DNA of 38,097 nucleotides from Rhodobacteraceae bacterium HLUCCA09 (GTDB lineage: Bacteria > Pseudomonadota > Alphaproteobacteria > Rhodobacterales > Rhodobacteraceae). The notes under the pieces were generated by a model. It was not told where the DNA came from. It searched no databases and saw only the letters and a program-made list of their open reading frames with translations. The translations under genes and the position numbers were made by a program. Of the stretch, positions 26,431-35,795 are shown piece after piece (the stretch's first letter is position 1; every line of letters starts with the position of its first letter). Location of the stretch: positions 1 through 38,097 of the forward strand of contig LJNT01000083.1 of the NCBI GenBank assembly GCA_001314685.1. The letters are read 5' to 3'.

Positions 26431-27789
26431 ATGCAGATCCAGGCAGGTCAGGTTCTTCGTCAGCAGCACGTCGTTGCGATGACGCAGGAGTTGCGTCGCG
26501 CGATCGATCTGTTGAGCTTCAACAACGCCGGTCTGCGGGCCTACCTCGAGCGTGAGGCCCGGACGAATCCGCTGATCGAATTGCGCCCGTTGGCCGACCG
26601 TCCGGCCGCCACGGACGACAGCCCCAGACCCGCGCCGGACCCGGCAGGCGGAGGCAAGGCTTCCGGGCCCGGTGCGGCCCCGGTGGGGGCCGAGGCGCTG
26701 CCTGCTGCGCCCCTGGGCCTTGTGGACCACGTGATGAGCCAGATCCGGATCGAGGCGCGCGACGCGAGACAGGTTTCGATCGCTCATGCCTTCCTCGATG
26801 CGCTTGAGCCCTACGGCTGGCTGCAGCGCGACGTCGCCGACATCGCCGCGGCCGCGGATTGCACGTGCGAGGAGGCAGAAGCCGTGCTCGCCCTGCTGCA
26901 GGCCTGCGATCCGCCGGGGATCTTCGCGCGGTCGCTCAGGGAGTGTCTGCGCCTGCAGGCCCTCGACCGAGAGGCGCTCGACCCCCTGATGGAGAGCGTC
27001 CTGGACAGGCTGGACCTCGTGGCCGAAGGAGACATCGCGGCGCTGGCCATGGCCTGCGACGCCACGGCGGGGGCGGTCGCGGCGCGCGTCGCGGTGCTGC
27101 GCGGCTTCGACCCGAAGCCGGGTCTTGCCTTCGAGGCCCCGCCCCACCCCGTCCGCGCACCCGACCTCATCGCAACGGAGGATGGGAATGGCTGGGCGCT
27201 CGAACTTAACGACGCAACGCTTCCGGCGATCACCGTGCGCAAGGACCGCGTCTCCGACAAGAGTGCGCGCGAAGGCTTCGCGGCCGAGGCGCTTGCGCGG
27301 GCGCGGGGGCTGAAGCGGGCGATCGAGTACCGCAATGCCAACACGGTCGCCGTGGGCGCCGAGATCCTCAAGCGCCAGTCGGAGTATTGCGCAGACCGCG
27401 CGACCCACCTCGAGGCGCTGTCGTTGCAGGAGGTCGCCGATGCGACGGGCCTGCACGAGAGCACGGTCAGCCGCCTCGTCGCCGGGCTGCTGATTCAGAC
27501 GCCGCGGGGTGTGCTGGTCTTGCGCGATCTGTTCTGTCGCGCGCTCGGGGCGCAGAGTGGCAAGCCGGGGGTCTCGGTCGCGCAGGTCCGGGCGAGGATC
27601 GTGGCGCTGATCGGCGAGGAGAGGCCAGACGCGCCGTTGACGGACGCGATGATCGTCGAGGCGCTCGATCGCGAGGGCGTGCGCATCGGTCGCCGGACGG
27701 TCGCCAAGTATCGCGCGATGGCGGGCCTGCACGGGGCAGCGGAACGGCGTCGGAGGGCCCGTGCATTCCCGAAGCGGCCGCGTGCGTGA
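26431..27789 (+). CDS. rpoN: RNA polymerase sigma-54 factor (RpoN paralog)
   Basis: 452 aa: region I-like MQIQAGQVLRQQHVVAMTQELRRAIDLLSFNNAGLRAYLEREARTNPLIEL; core-binding domain; HTH LSLQEVADATGLHESTVSRLVAGLLIQTPRGVLVLRDLF; RpoN box GRRTVAKYRAM. Confidence 0.92.
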   Translation: MQIQAGQVLRQQHVVAMTQELRRAIDLLSFNNAGLRAYLEREARTNPLIELRPLADRPAATDDSPRPAPDPAGGGKASGPGAAPVGAEALPAAPLGLVDHVMSQIRIEARDARQVSIAHAFLDALEPYGWLQRDVADIAAAADCTCEEAEAVLALLQACDPPGIFARSLRECLRLQALDREALDPLMESVLDRLDLVAEGDIAALAMACDATAGAVAARVAVLRGFDPKPGLAFEAPPHPVRAPDLIATEDGNGWALELNDATLPAITVRKDRVSDKSAREGFAAEALARARGLKRAIEYRNANTVAVGAEILKRQSEYCADRATHLEALSLQEVADATGLHESTVSRLVAGLLIQTPRGVLVLRDLFCRALGAQSGKPGVSVAQVRARIVALIGEERPDAPLTDAMIVEALDREGVRIGRRTVAKYRAMAGLHGAAERRRRARAFPKRPRA

Positions 27790-27819
27790 GATGCGCGCGT
27801 CTCCGCGCGGATTTCGCGC
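27784..27819 (+). promoter_or_regulatory. Putative EBP upstream activator sites (pair A)
   Basis: A1 GCGTGAGATGCGCGCGTC (27784-27801) contains GAGATGCGCGCGTCTC (7 of 8 symmetric pairs). A weaker copy, GCGCGGATTTCGCGC (27805-27819), lies 21 bp downstream. Confidence 0.5.
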
Positions 27820-27890
27820 CTGCCGTGTGCTGCCTCTCGGAATCGTCCTTTAGCGCAACGCGGTGATGCTCCCGCCGGCATCGAAGGCGG

Positions 27891-27906
27891 TGGCACGATA
27901 CTTGCA
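27891..27906 (+). promoter_or_regulatory. Sigma-54 promoter P1 (-24/-12)
   Basis: TGGCACGATACTTGCA matches TGGCACG-N4-TTGCW; GG and GC separated by 10 nt. Upstream of the SBP at 27997. Confidence 0.9.
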
Positions 27907-27996
27907 TGTAGCTTTCTGGCGGGCGCATAGGCGCGACAAGACGGCCTGCCGGTCCCGAGCCGCTCGGGCTCAGTCCAACCAAGGGAGACCCACCGA

Positions 27997-29535
27997 ATGA
28001 CACGCTTTCCACGCCTTCTGGCCGCGTCGCTCCTGGCGCTCGGCACGGCGGCACCGGTCGCCTCGGCGCAGGACCTCGTGGTCGGCTTCACGCGGGATGC
28101 CGACACGCTCGATCCCGCCAACCACCGCAACCGCGAGACCCAGACCATCATCCGCAACATGTACGACGGTATCCTGACGCGGGATTCGTCGATGGAGATC
28201 CACCCGGAACTCGCCGAGTCCTACACCCAGGTCTCGCCCACCGAGTACGACTTCGTGATCCGCGACGGGGTGCGCTTTCACGACGGCTCCGCGATGACCC
28301 TCGAGGACGTCAAGTTCACCCTCGAGCGGCTGTTCACCGAGGGCGGCATGGGCGACGGCCAGACCAGCCCTCGGCAGAGCCTGCTCGGCCCGCTCGAGAG
28401 CGTCGAGATCACCGGCGAGGACACCGTGCGCCTGACGCTGGCAGAGCCCTGGCCGCTGCTGCCCGCCATGCTGCCCTTCCAGGAAGTCGTCTCGAAGGAC
28501 CATGTCGAGGCGGTCGGCAACGATGGAATGGCGACCGAGGCCAACGGCACCGGCCCGTTCAGGCTCGTCGACTGGCGCAAGGGCGACTCGATCATCATGG
28601 AGCGGTTCGACGACTATTATGGCGGCGCCGAGGGCATCGAGCCCGTCGGGCCGGCCTGCGTCGAGCGCGCGATCTTCCGCATCATCCCCGAATCCGCGTC
28701 GCGGGTGGCGGCGCTTCTTGCGGGCGACGTGCACATCATCAACGAGCTGCCCGCCTTCGCCGTGCCGCAGGTCGAGGCCTCCGACGTGGCCGACGTGATG
28801 ACCGTAAACGGCACCCGCAGCTTCTTCATCGCCATGAACAACCAGGGCGAGATCTTCGACGACGTGAGGGTGCGGCAGGCCGTTGCCCATGCCATCGAAA
28901 AGGATCTGATCATCGACGCGATCCTCGGCGGTAACGCGGCGCGGATCGAGGGCATCCTCAGCCCCGACGCCTTCGGCAAGAACGAGGATCTGCCCGCCTA
29001 CGACCACGACCCCGAAAAGGCGCGCGCGCTGCTGGCCGAGGCAGGCTACCCCGACGGGATCGAGGTGACGATGGACGTCGAGGGCGCCTTCAAGGATACC
29101 GCGGAGGCCATCGCCTCGATGCTGACCGAAGCCGGCATCACAACGACCGTCGCGGTGGGCGAGGGGGCCCTGCTCACCGAGAAGTGGCGCACCATGGGAG
29201 AGCCCAAGGAGGGCGACATGTACTTCTCTTCCTGGGGCAACGGCTCGCTCGACCCCGAGGACATCTTCGTGCCGACGCACATGACCGACGCGCGTGGCAA
29301 CTCGGCCGGCTACTCCAACTCCGAGATCGACCGGCTGCTCGACGAGGCCGCGACTGAGGTCGATCGCGAGGTGCGGGCGAGCATGTACCAGGAGGCCGAG
29401 GCGATCGTGAACGCCGAGGTGCCCTACGTCTATCTCTGGGTGCCGCAGGACATCTACGGCGTCTCCAGGCGTGTCAGCGGCTGGAGCCCCAGCCCGGACG
29501 GCCGGATCAACCTGCACGACGCCTGCCTGAACTGA
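27997..29535 (+). CDS. ABC transporter substrate-binding protein (SBP_bac_5 type, Sec signal)
   Basis: MTRFPRLLAASLLALGTAAPVASAQ signal peptide; VVGFTRDADTLDPANHRNRETQTIIRNMYDGIL, GVRFHDGSAMTLEDVKFTLERL, TGPFRLVDW, DDVRVRQAVAHAIEKDLII. Confidence 0.92.
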   Translation: MTRFPRLLAASLLALGTAAPVASAQDLVVGFTRDADTLDPANHRNRETQTIIRNMYDGILTRDSSMEIHPELAESYTQVSPTEYDFVIRDGVRFHDGSAMTLEDVKFTLERLFTEGGMGDGQTSPRQSLLGPLESVEITGEDTVRLTLAEPWPLLPAMLPFQEVVSKDHVEAVGNDGMATEANGTGPFRLVDWRKGDSIIMERFDDYYGGAEGIEPVGPACVERAIFRIIPESASRVAALLAGDVHIINELPAFAVPQVEASDVADVMTVNGTRSFFIAMNNQGEIFDDVRVRQAVAHAIEKDLIIDAILGGNAARIEGILSPDAFGKNEDLPAYDHDPEKARALLAEAGYPDGIEVTMDVEGAFKDTAEAIASMLTEAGITTTVAVGEGALLTEKWRTMGEPKEGDMYFSSWGNGSLDPEDIFVPTHMTDARGNSAGYSNSEIDRLLDEAATEVDREVRASMYQEAEAIVNAEVPYVYLWVPQDIYGVSRRVSGWSPSPDGRINLHDACLN

Positions 29536-29549
29536 TAGACTGACCCTTA

Positions 29550-29594
29550 CCGGGGCTCGCACGGGCCCCGGCCACCGGCCCCGTCACCGGGGCC
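29550..29594. repeat. Two intercistronic hairpins between SBP and permease
   Basis: CCGGGGC-TCGCACGG-GCCCCGG (29550-29571) and GGCCCCG-TCAC-CGGGGCC (29577-29594). Confidence 0.65.
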
Positions 29595-29612
29595 AACGGG
29601 AGAGCTTCGCGC

Positions 29613-30620
29613 ATGTCCCTCGCCCGCCTCGTCGAACGGCTTCTGCAACTGATCCCGGTGCTCCTCGGCGTGAGCGTGATCGTTTTCGTGATGATCACGC
29701 TGACGCCGGGCGATCCCGTCGACATCATGATCGGCGACGAGATCGTGACCGAGGAACAGGAAGAGGCGATGCGCCGCGACCTCGGCCTCGACCGCCCCGT
29801 GCACGAGCGGTTCCTCGTCTTTCTCGGCAACGCGGTGCAGGGCGATTTCGGAGAGAGCTTCTACCACGGTCGCCCCGTGGCCGACGTGATCGCCGAACGT
29901 CTGCCCGCCACCATCGAACTGACGCTGGTGGCCATGATCATCGCCCTCGTCACCGCCATCCCGCTGGGCGTGCTGGCCGCGATCAAGCGGAACTCCATCC
30001 TCGACCGGATCGCCACGGTGGGATCGCTCCTGGGGGTGTCGCTACCCGGCTTCTGGTTCGGCATCCTGCTGATCATGCTCTTCGCCGTGCAGCTCGACCT
30101 GCTGCCGGTCTCGGGTCGGATCGGCTACGCCTTCGAGATCGAGCCGATCACGCATTTCATGCTGATCGACACGCTGCTGCGCGGCCGGCCCGACGCATTC
30201 CTCGACGCGCTGTCGCACATCATCCTGCCGGCGATCACGCTCGGGCTGCCAATGACGGCGATCCTGATGCGCGTCACCCGCGCCTCGATGCTCGAAGTGC
30301 TCCGGCAGGACTACGTGACCTTTGCCGAGGCCAAGGGTCTTGCCCGCCACCGCATCCTCTTTCGCCATGCGCTGAAGAACGCGCTGATCCCCACCGTCTC
30401 GGTCGCCGCGATCGAGACGGGCTCGCTCCTCGGCGGCAACATGATCGTCGAGACGGTCTTCGGCTGGCCCGGTCTGGGGCGGCTGGTGGTCGAGAGCATC
30501 TTCGTGCGCAACTACCCACTCGTGCAGGCGGCGGTGCTGCTCTACGCCGTGACCTACGTGATGCTCAATTTCTTCGCCGACATCCTCTACACCGTCCTCA
30601 ACCCGCGGGTGAAGCTGTGA
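29613..30620 (+). CDS. Peptide-type ABC transporter permease (DppB-like)
   Basis: RLLQLIPVLLGVSVIVFVMITLTPGDPVDIMIGDEI...LGLDRPVHERFLVFLGNAVQGDFGESFYHGRPVADVIAERLPATIELTL...VVETVFGWPGLGRLVVESI. Confidence 0.93.
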   Translation: MSLARLVERLLQLIPVLLGVSVIVFVMITLTPGDPVDIMIGDEIVTEEQEEAMRRDLGLDRPVHERFLVFLGNAVQGDFGESFYHGRPVADVIAERLPATIELTLVAMIIALVTAIPLGVLAAIKRNSILDRIATVGSLLGVSLPGFWFGILLIMLFAVQLDLLPVSGRIGYAFEIEPITHFMLIDTLLRGRPDAFLDALSHIILPAITLGLPMTAILMRVTRASMLEVLRQDYVTFAEAKGLARHRILFRHALKNALIPTVSVAAIETGSLLGGNMIVETVFGWPGLGRLVVESIFVRNYPLVQAAVLLYAVTYVMLNFFADILYTVLNPRVKL

Positions 30621-31521
30621 GCGCGACGGAGGAGATCATAGCCGCCGGCCCGGCCGAGCCCGCGCGGGAGACGCCTTTCCGCCGCAACATGCGCGCCTTT
30701 GCAGCGAACCCTCTGGCGCTGGGATCGGCCGTCGTCGTGGGTCTGTTCATCCTCATGGCGATCTTCGCGCCGCTCGTCGCGCCCCACGACCCCGCCGACA
30801 CCGATCTCCTCCGCCGCCTCCAGCCGCCGGCGTGGCTGCCGGGGGGCGACTGGGCGCACCCGCTGGGCTGCGACGCGCTGGGACGCGACATCCTCAGCCG
30901 GATCATCTACGGCGCGCGGGTGTCGATCTTCATCGGCGCGGCGGTGGTTCTGGTGGCCACGACCATCGGCATCCTCGCCGGGCTCGCCGCGGGCTACCTG
31001 CGCGGCTGGGTCGACGTGGCGATCTCGCGGTTCGTCGACATCCTGCTCGGCTTTCCCTATCTGATCTTCGCCATCGGGCTGATGGCGATGATGGGGCCTG
31101 GTCTCGGCAACATCATTCTTGCGCTGGTCTACAAGGAGTGGGTGATCCCGTGCCGCGTGGTGCGGGGCGAGACGCTGGCCGCGCGCGAGCTGGAATATGT
31201 CGAGGCCGCGCGCGCCATCGGCGCCTCGCGCGGCTACATCATGCTGCGCGAGATCCTCCCCAACATCCTCTCGCCCGTGATCGTCGTCTCCACCATCCGC
31301 ATGGCGCATGTGATCATCCTCGAGGCGTCGCTCAGCTTCCTCGGGCTCGGCGTGCAGCCGCCCACCGCCTCGTGGGGGGCGATGGTGGCCGACGGGCGGG
31401 CCTTCATCCTGCAGGCGTGGTGGGTCTCCACCTTCCCCGGCGTGGCGATCCTGCTGCTGGTGCTGGCGATCAACGTGGCCAGCCAGGGCCTGCGCGACGC
31501 CTTCGACCCGAGGTTTCACGA

Positions 31522-31525
<4 letters not shown>
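30617..31525 (+). CDS. Peptide-type ABC transporter permease (DppC-like)
   Basis: APLVAPHDPADTDL...AHPLGCDALGRDILSRIIYGARVSIFIGAAVV...EYVEAARAIGASRGYIMLREILPNILSPVIVVSTIRMAHVIILEASLSFLGLGVQPPTASWGAM. GTG start overlapping the previous stop. Confidence 0.93.
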
Positions 31526-32516
<991 letters not shown>

Positions 32517-32520
<4 letters not shown>

Positions 32521-33539
32521 CCGGAAGCGCGCCCCTCCTCGAGGTGGACAAGCTCGTGAAGGAATACCGCGGCGGCCGCCGTCTGGCCGACCGGCTGACG
32601 GGCCGGCCCGAGACGGTGGTGCGCGCCGTCACCGGCGTCAGCCTGTCGATCGCCCGGGGCGAGATCGTCGGGCTGATCGGCGAGTCGGGCTGCGGCAAGT
32701 CCACCCTCGGCCGCTCGATCCTGCGGCTGCACGAGCCCACCTCGGGGCGCGTGACGTTTGACGGCACCGACGTCACGGCGCTGGCGGCGCCTGCGATGAA
32801 GGCGATGCGACGGCGGATGCAGATCATCTTCCAGGATCCCTACGCCTCGCTCAACCCGCGCCGCACGGTGGGCGAGATCGTGGGGCTGCCGCTGCGCCTG
32901 CACGGTCTGGCCAGGAGCCCCGCGGAGGTGCGCGACCTCGTGGCGGCGATGATCGAGAAGGTGGGCCTGAAGTCCGCCCATCTGGATCGCTATCCGCACC
33001 AGTTCTCGGGCGGGCAGCGCCAGCGCATCGGGATCGCCCGGGCGCTGGTCAGCCACCCCGAGTTCATCGTCTGCGACGAGCCCGTGTCGGCGCTCGACGT
33101 CTCGATCCAGGCGCAGATCATACAGCTGCTGACCGACCTGAAGAGCGAGATGGGGCTGACCTACCTGTTCATCTCGCACGACATCTCGGTGATCGGCTAT
33201 CTCAGCGACCGGGTCGCGGTGATGTATCTGGGCGAGTTGGTGGAGTTCGGCCCCGTCGAGGACGTGCTCGCGCGCCCTCGCCACCCATACACGCAGAGCC
33301 TGATGTCGGCGGTGCCGGAGGTCGACCGGCCCGGCCACCGCCACCGCGTGCGGCTGGAGGGCGACCTGCCCTCGCCGCTCGCGCCGCCCCCCGGCTGCCG
33401 CTTTCACACGCGCTGCCCCTTCGCCACCGACATCTGCCGCCGCGAGGCGCCTCGAACCGAAACGGTGGGGCCGGGCCACACGGCCGCCTGCCACCGGTTG
33501 TCGGAGAACCTGTCGCTTCTGGACGAGGAGCAGGCATGA
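32517..33539 (+). CDS. Peptide-type ABC transporter ATP-binding protein (DppF-like)
   Basis: GESGCGKSTLGRSILRL, IIFQDPYASLNPRRTVG, FSGGQRQRIGIARALVSHPEFIVCDEPVSALDVSIQAQ, GCRFHTRCPFATDIC. Confidence 0.93.
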
Positions 33540-34627
33540 GAGCCGACGCGACTCCCCCCGCCGAGCCGGTCTTGCTGGTGGGCGACGCCGGGGCGCGCGG
33601 ACGGGCGCAGGCCGCGTCCGGCGCCGCGCCCGGTGAGGTGCGGGCAACGATGGCGGCGCGCCTGACGGAGGCGCGGGACGCGGGCCTGATGACGGAGGGC
33701 GCGCTGGCCTATCTCGCGCGTCAGCGCGCCTTCAGCGAGGCGCACTGCCCCGAGGCGATGGCCGAGATGGCCGGGATCGCCGAGGCCTTCGACCTGCCCG
33801 AGCAGGACGTCTTCCTGCACCAGCATCTCGGCACGCTGAAGGACCTCGCGGGCGGCGCGGCGCTGTCGGAGGACGGGTGCAGCGCCTGGGCGGTGGCAGA
33901 CGGGCCGGACGGGCCGCTGGTGGTGAAGAACCGCGATTTCTCGGGCCACCATGCCGCGATCCAGCGCGTATTCCGCCACGAGGGCCCCGATCTGGCGCAG
34001 GGCCCGGTGCTGTGTCTCGGCAGCCTCGGCAGCCCGGGCGCCTATTCCTCGGGGATGAACGCGGCGGGCCTCGCCGTGGTCGATACGCAGGTGGGCGTGC
34101 GCATCCATGCCGTGGGCTGGTTGCGCTACTTCCTGATGACGCGGATCCTGTCGCGCTGCGCGCGGGTGGACGAGGCGCTCGCCCTGATCCGCGCTCTGCC
34201 CCATGCCGGTGGCGGCACGCTGGTCATGGCCGACGCCCTCGGCGGCGCCGCGGTCGTCGAGTTGGCCGCCGGGGCCGTCGCCACCGAGGAGGGGCCACTC
34301 GTCTGCCGCACCAACCACTTCACCTCGACCGCCCTCGCCCACGAGACGCTGACCGACAGCACAAGCCGCATCGACGACAGCTCGGCGAAGCGGCGGGCCC
34401 ATCTCGACGCCGAACTGCCCGGGCGGCCCTGGAACGTGGGCGCCGCCGCGGCGCTCATGGCGCAGCACGTCGAGGACTGCGGAGCGTCGGTCTGCCAGCA
34501 TGCAGGTGCCGCGACAGGTGCGCGCACGATCGCCTGCACCGTCTATTGCCCGCGCTCCGGGCTCGTCTATGCTTGCCTCGATGCGCCGTGCACCGGGCCG
34601 TGGCACCATCTCTCCGTCACCGCCTGA
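33536..34627 (+). CDS. C45-family autoproteolytic Ntn acyltransferase/hydrolase (acyl-CoA:6-APA acyltransferase-like)
   Basis: LSEDGCSAWAVADGPDGPLVVKNRDFSGHH: candidate Gly/Cys self-cleavage site (Cys115, codon 33878-33880); NAAGLAVVDTQVG; CRTNHFTS; TIACTVYCPRSGLVYAC. Confidence 0.83.
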   Translation: MRADATPPAEPVLLVGDAGARGRAQAASGAAPGEVRATMAARLTEARDAGLMTEGALAYLARQRAFSEAHCPEAMAEMAGIAEAFDLPEQDVFLHQHLGTLKDLAGGAALSEDGCSAWAVADGPDGPLVVKNRDFSGHHAAIQRVFRHEGPDLAQGPVLCLGSLGSPGAYSSGMNAAGLAVVDTQVGVRIHAVGWLRYFLMTRILSRCARVDEALALIRALPHAGGGTLVMADALGGAAVVELAAGAVATEEGPLVCRTNHFTSTALAHETLTDSTSRIDDSSAKRRAHLDAELPGRPWNVGAAAALMAQHVEDCGASVCQHAGAATGARTIACTVYCPRSGLVYACLDAPCTGPWHHLSVTA

Positions 34628-34655
34628 GCGCGGGCTGTCCGCGCGAGCCGCTCCG

Positions 34656-35645
34656 ATGGCAGACCAGACAGACGACCTGATCGGCAACCACGAGAGCATC
34701 CGCGAGTTGCGTCGACTGGTGGAGCGCGTGGCGAAGAGCCCTGCCCGAACCGTGCTGATCTACGGCGAGACCGGCACGGGCAAGGGCCTCGCCGCGCTCA
34801 TGATTCACCGGCTGTCCACCCGTCACCGCAAGGAATTCGTCGACATCAACTGCGCCGCGATCCCGGCGACCCTGATGGAATCCGAGCTGTTCGGGCACGA
34901 GAAGGGCGCCTTTACGGGCGCAGTGGAACGTCGGATCGGGCTGGTGGAATCGGCCAATGGAGGGAGCATCTTTCTCGACGAGATCCGCGAGCTCGACCTG
35001 ACCCTGCAGGCCAAGCTGCTCAGCCTGCTCGACCAGCACCAGTTCCGCCGGGTGGGCGCGACGCGCACCACCTCCGTCGACGTCCGCTTCATCGCGGCGA
35101 CGAACAAGGTGCTGCTGTCGGAGGTGCGCGAAGGCAAGTTCCGCGAGGATCTCTACTACCGCCTGCAGGTGGTGGCGTTGAACATCCCGCCCCTGCGGGA
35201 GCGGGGAGATGACATCCTCGTTCTCGCTCGGCACTTCATCGACCGCTTCAACGTCCAGTACGACCGCCGCGTCCGCGGACTGAGCGACGAGGCGCGCGAG
35301 ATCCTGCTGCGCTATCCCTGGCCCGGAAACGTACGCGAGCTCGAAAACCTGCTCGAGCGCATCTTCATCCTCGAGGACGACGACGAGGTGCTGCCCCGCC
35401 ACATGCCGGACCGGATCTTGCGGACCGTGCGCTCCGGCAGTCGGACGGTCCCGCCACCGCAGGACTACGACACCGAGTTCGCGCGGGGTGGCTTCCACGA
35501 GGCCACCGCCGTTTTCCAGCGGGGGATGATCGAACAGGCGATCGTGGCGACCGACGGCAATCTGCAGGACGCGGCCGCTCGGCTGGGGATCAGCCGACAC
35601 GCCCTGCGCCACCAGATGACCAAGCTCGCCATGCGCGACGCGTGA
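34656..35645 (+). CDS. Sigma-54-dependent activator (bacterial EBP): AAA+ domain plus Fis-type HTH, no N-terminal sensory domain
   Basis: MADQTDDLIGNHESIRELRRLVERVAKSPARTVLIYGETGTGKG (Walker A), ESELFGHEKGAFTGAVERR (GAFTGA loop), GGSIFLDEI, YPWPGNVRELENLLERIFIL, HTH GNLQDAAARLGISRHALRHQM. Confidence 0.92.
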   Translation: MADQTDDLIGNHESIRELRRLVERVAKSPARTVLIYGETGTGKGLAALMIHRLSTRHRKEFVDINCAAIPATLMESELFGHEKGAFTGAVERRIGLVESANGGSIFLDEIRELDLTLQAKLLSLLDQHQFRRVGATRTTSVDVRFIAATNKVLLSEVREGKFREDLYYRLQVVALNIPPLRERGDDILVLARHFIDRFNVQYDRRVRGLSDEAREILLRYPWPGNVRELENLLERIFILEDDDEVLPRHMPDRILRTVRSGSRTVPPPQDYDTEFARGGFHEATAVFQRGMIEQAIVATDGNLQDAAARLGISRHALRHQMTKLAMRDA

Positions 35646-35681
35646 GGTGCGCACGCCGCGCGCGTGAGAGGCGCGCATGAT
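35640..35681 (+). promoter_or_regulatory. Putative EBP upstream activator sites (pair B)
   Basis: GCGTGAGGTGCGCACGCC (35640-35657) and GCGTGAGAGGCGCGCATG (35662-35679): each 15/18 identical to A1, 22 bp apart. Confidence 0.5.
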
Positions 35682-35748
35682 GCGTATCCATCCGGCCCCG
35701 CGCTCTTTCCGGGCCGTCCTTACGCAACGGCCTGCCGGCGCGCGAATG

Positions 35749-35764
35749 TGGCACGTCGCTTGCA
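35749..35764 (+). promoter_or_regulatory. Sigma-54 promoter P2 (-24/-12)
   Basis: TGGCACGTCGCTTGCA, same TGGCACG-N4-TTGCA pattern as P1, 31 nt before the AtuA start codon. Confidence 0.9.
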
Positions 35765-35795
35765 TGTTCCGCTGGAAGAACCGCCGGAGAGGGCC

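Noticed and set aside
34601-34616. TGGCACCATCTCTCCG as a sigma-54 promoter for the EBP gene
   Set aside because: The -12 TTGC element is missing at the required 10-nt GG-GC spacing, and the sequence is inside the C45 coding region.
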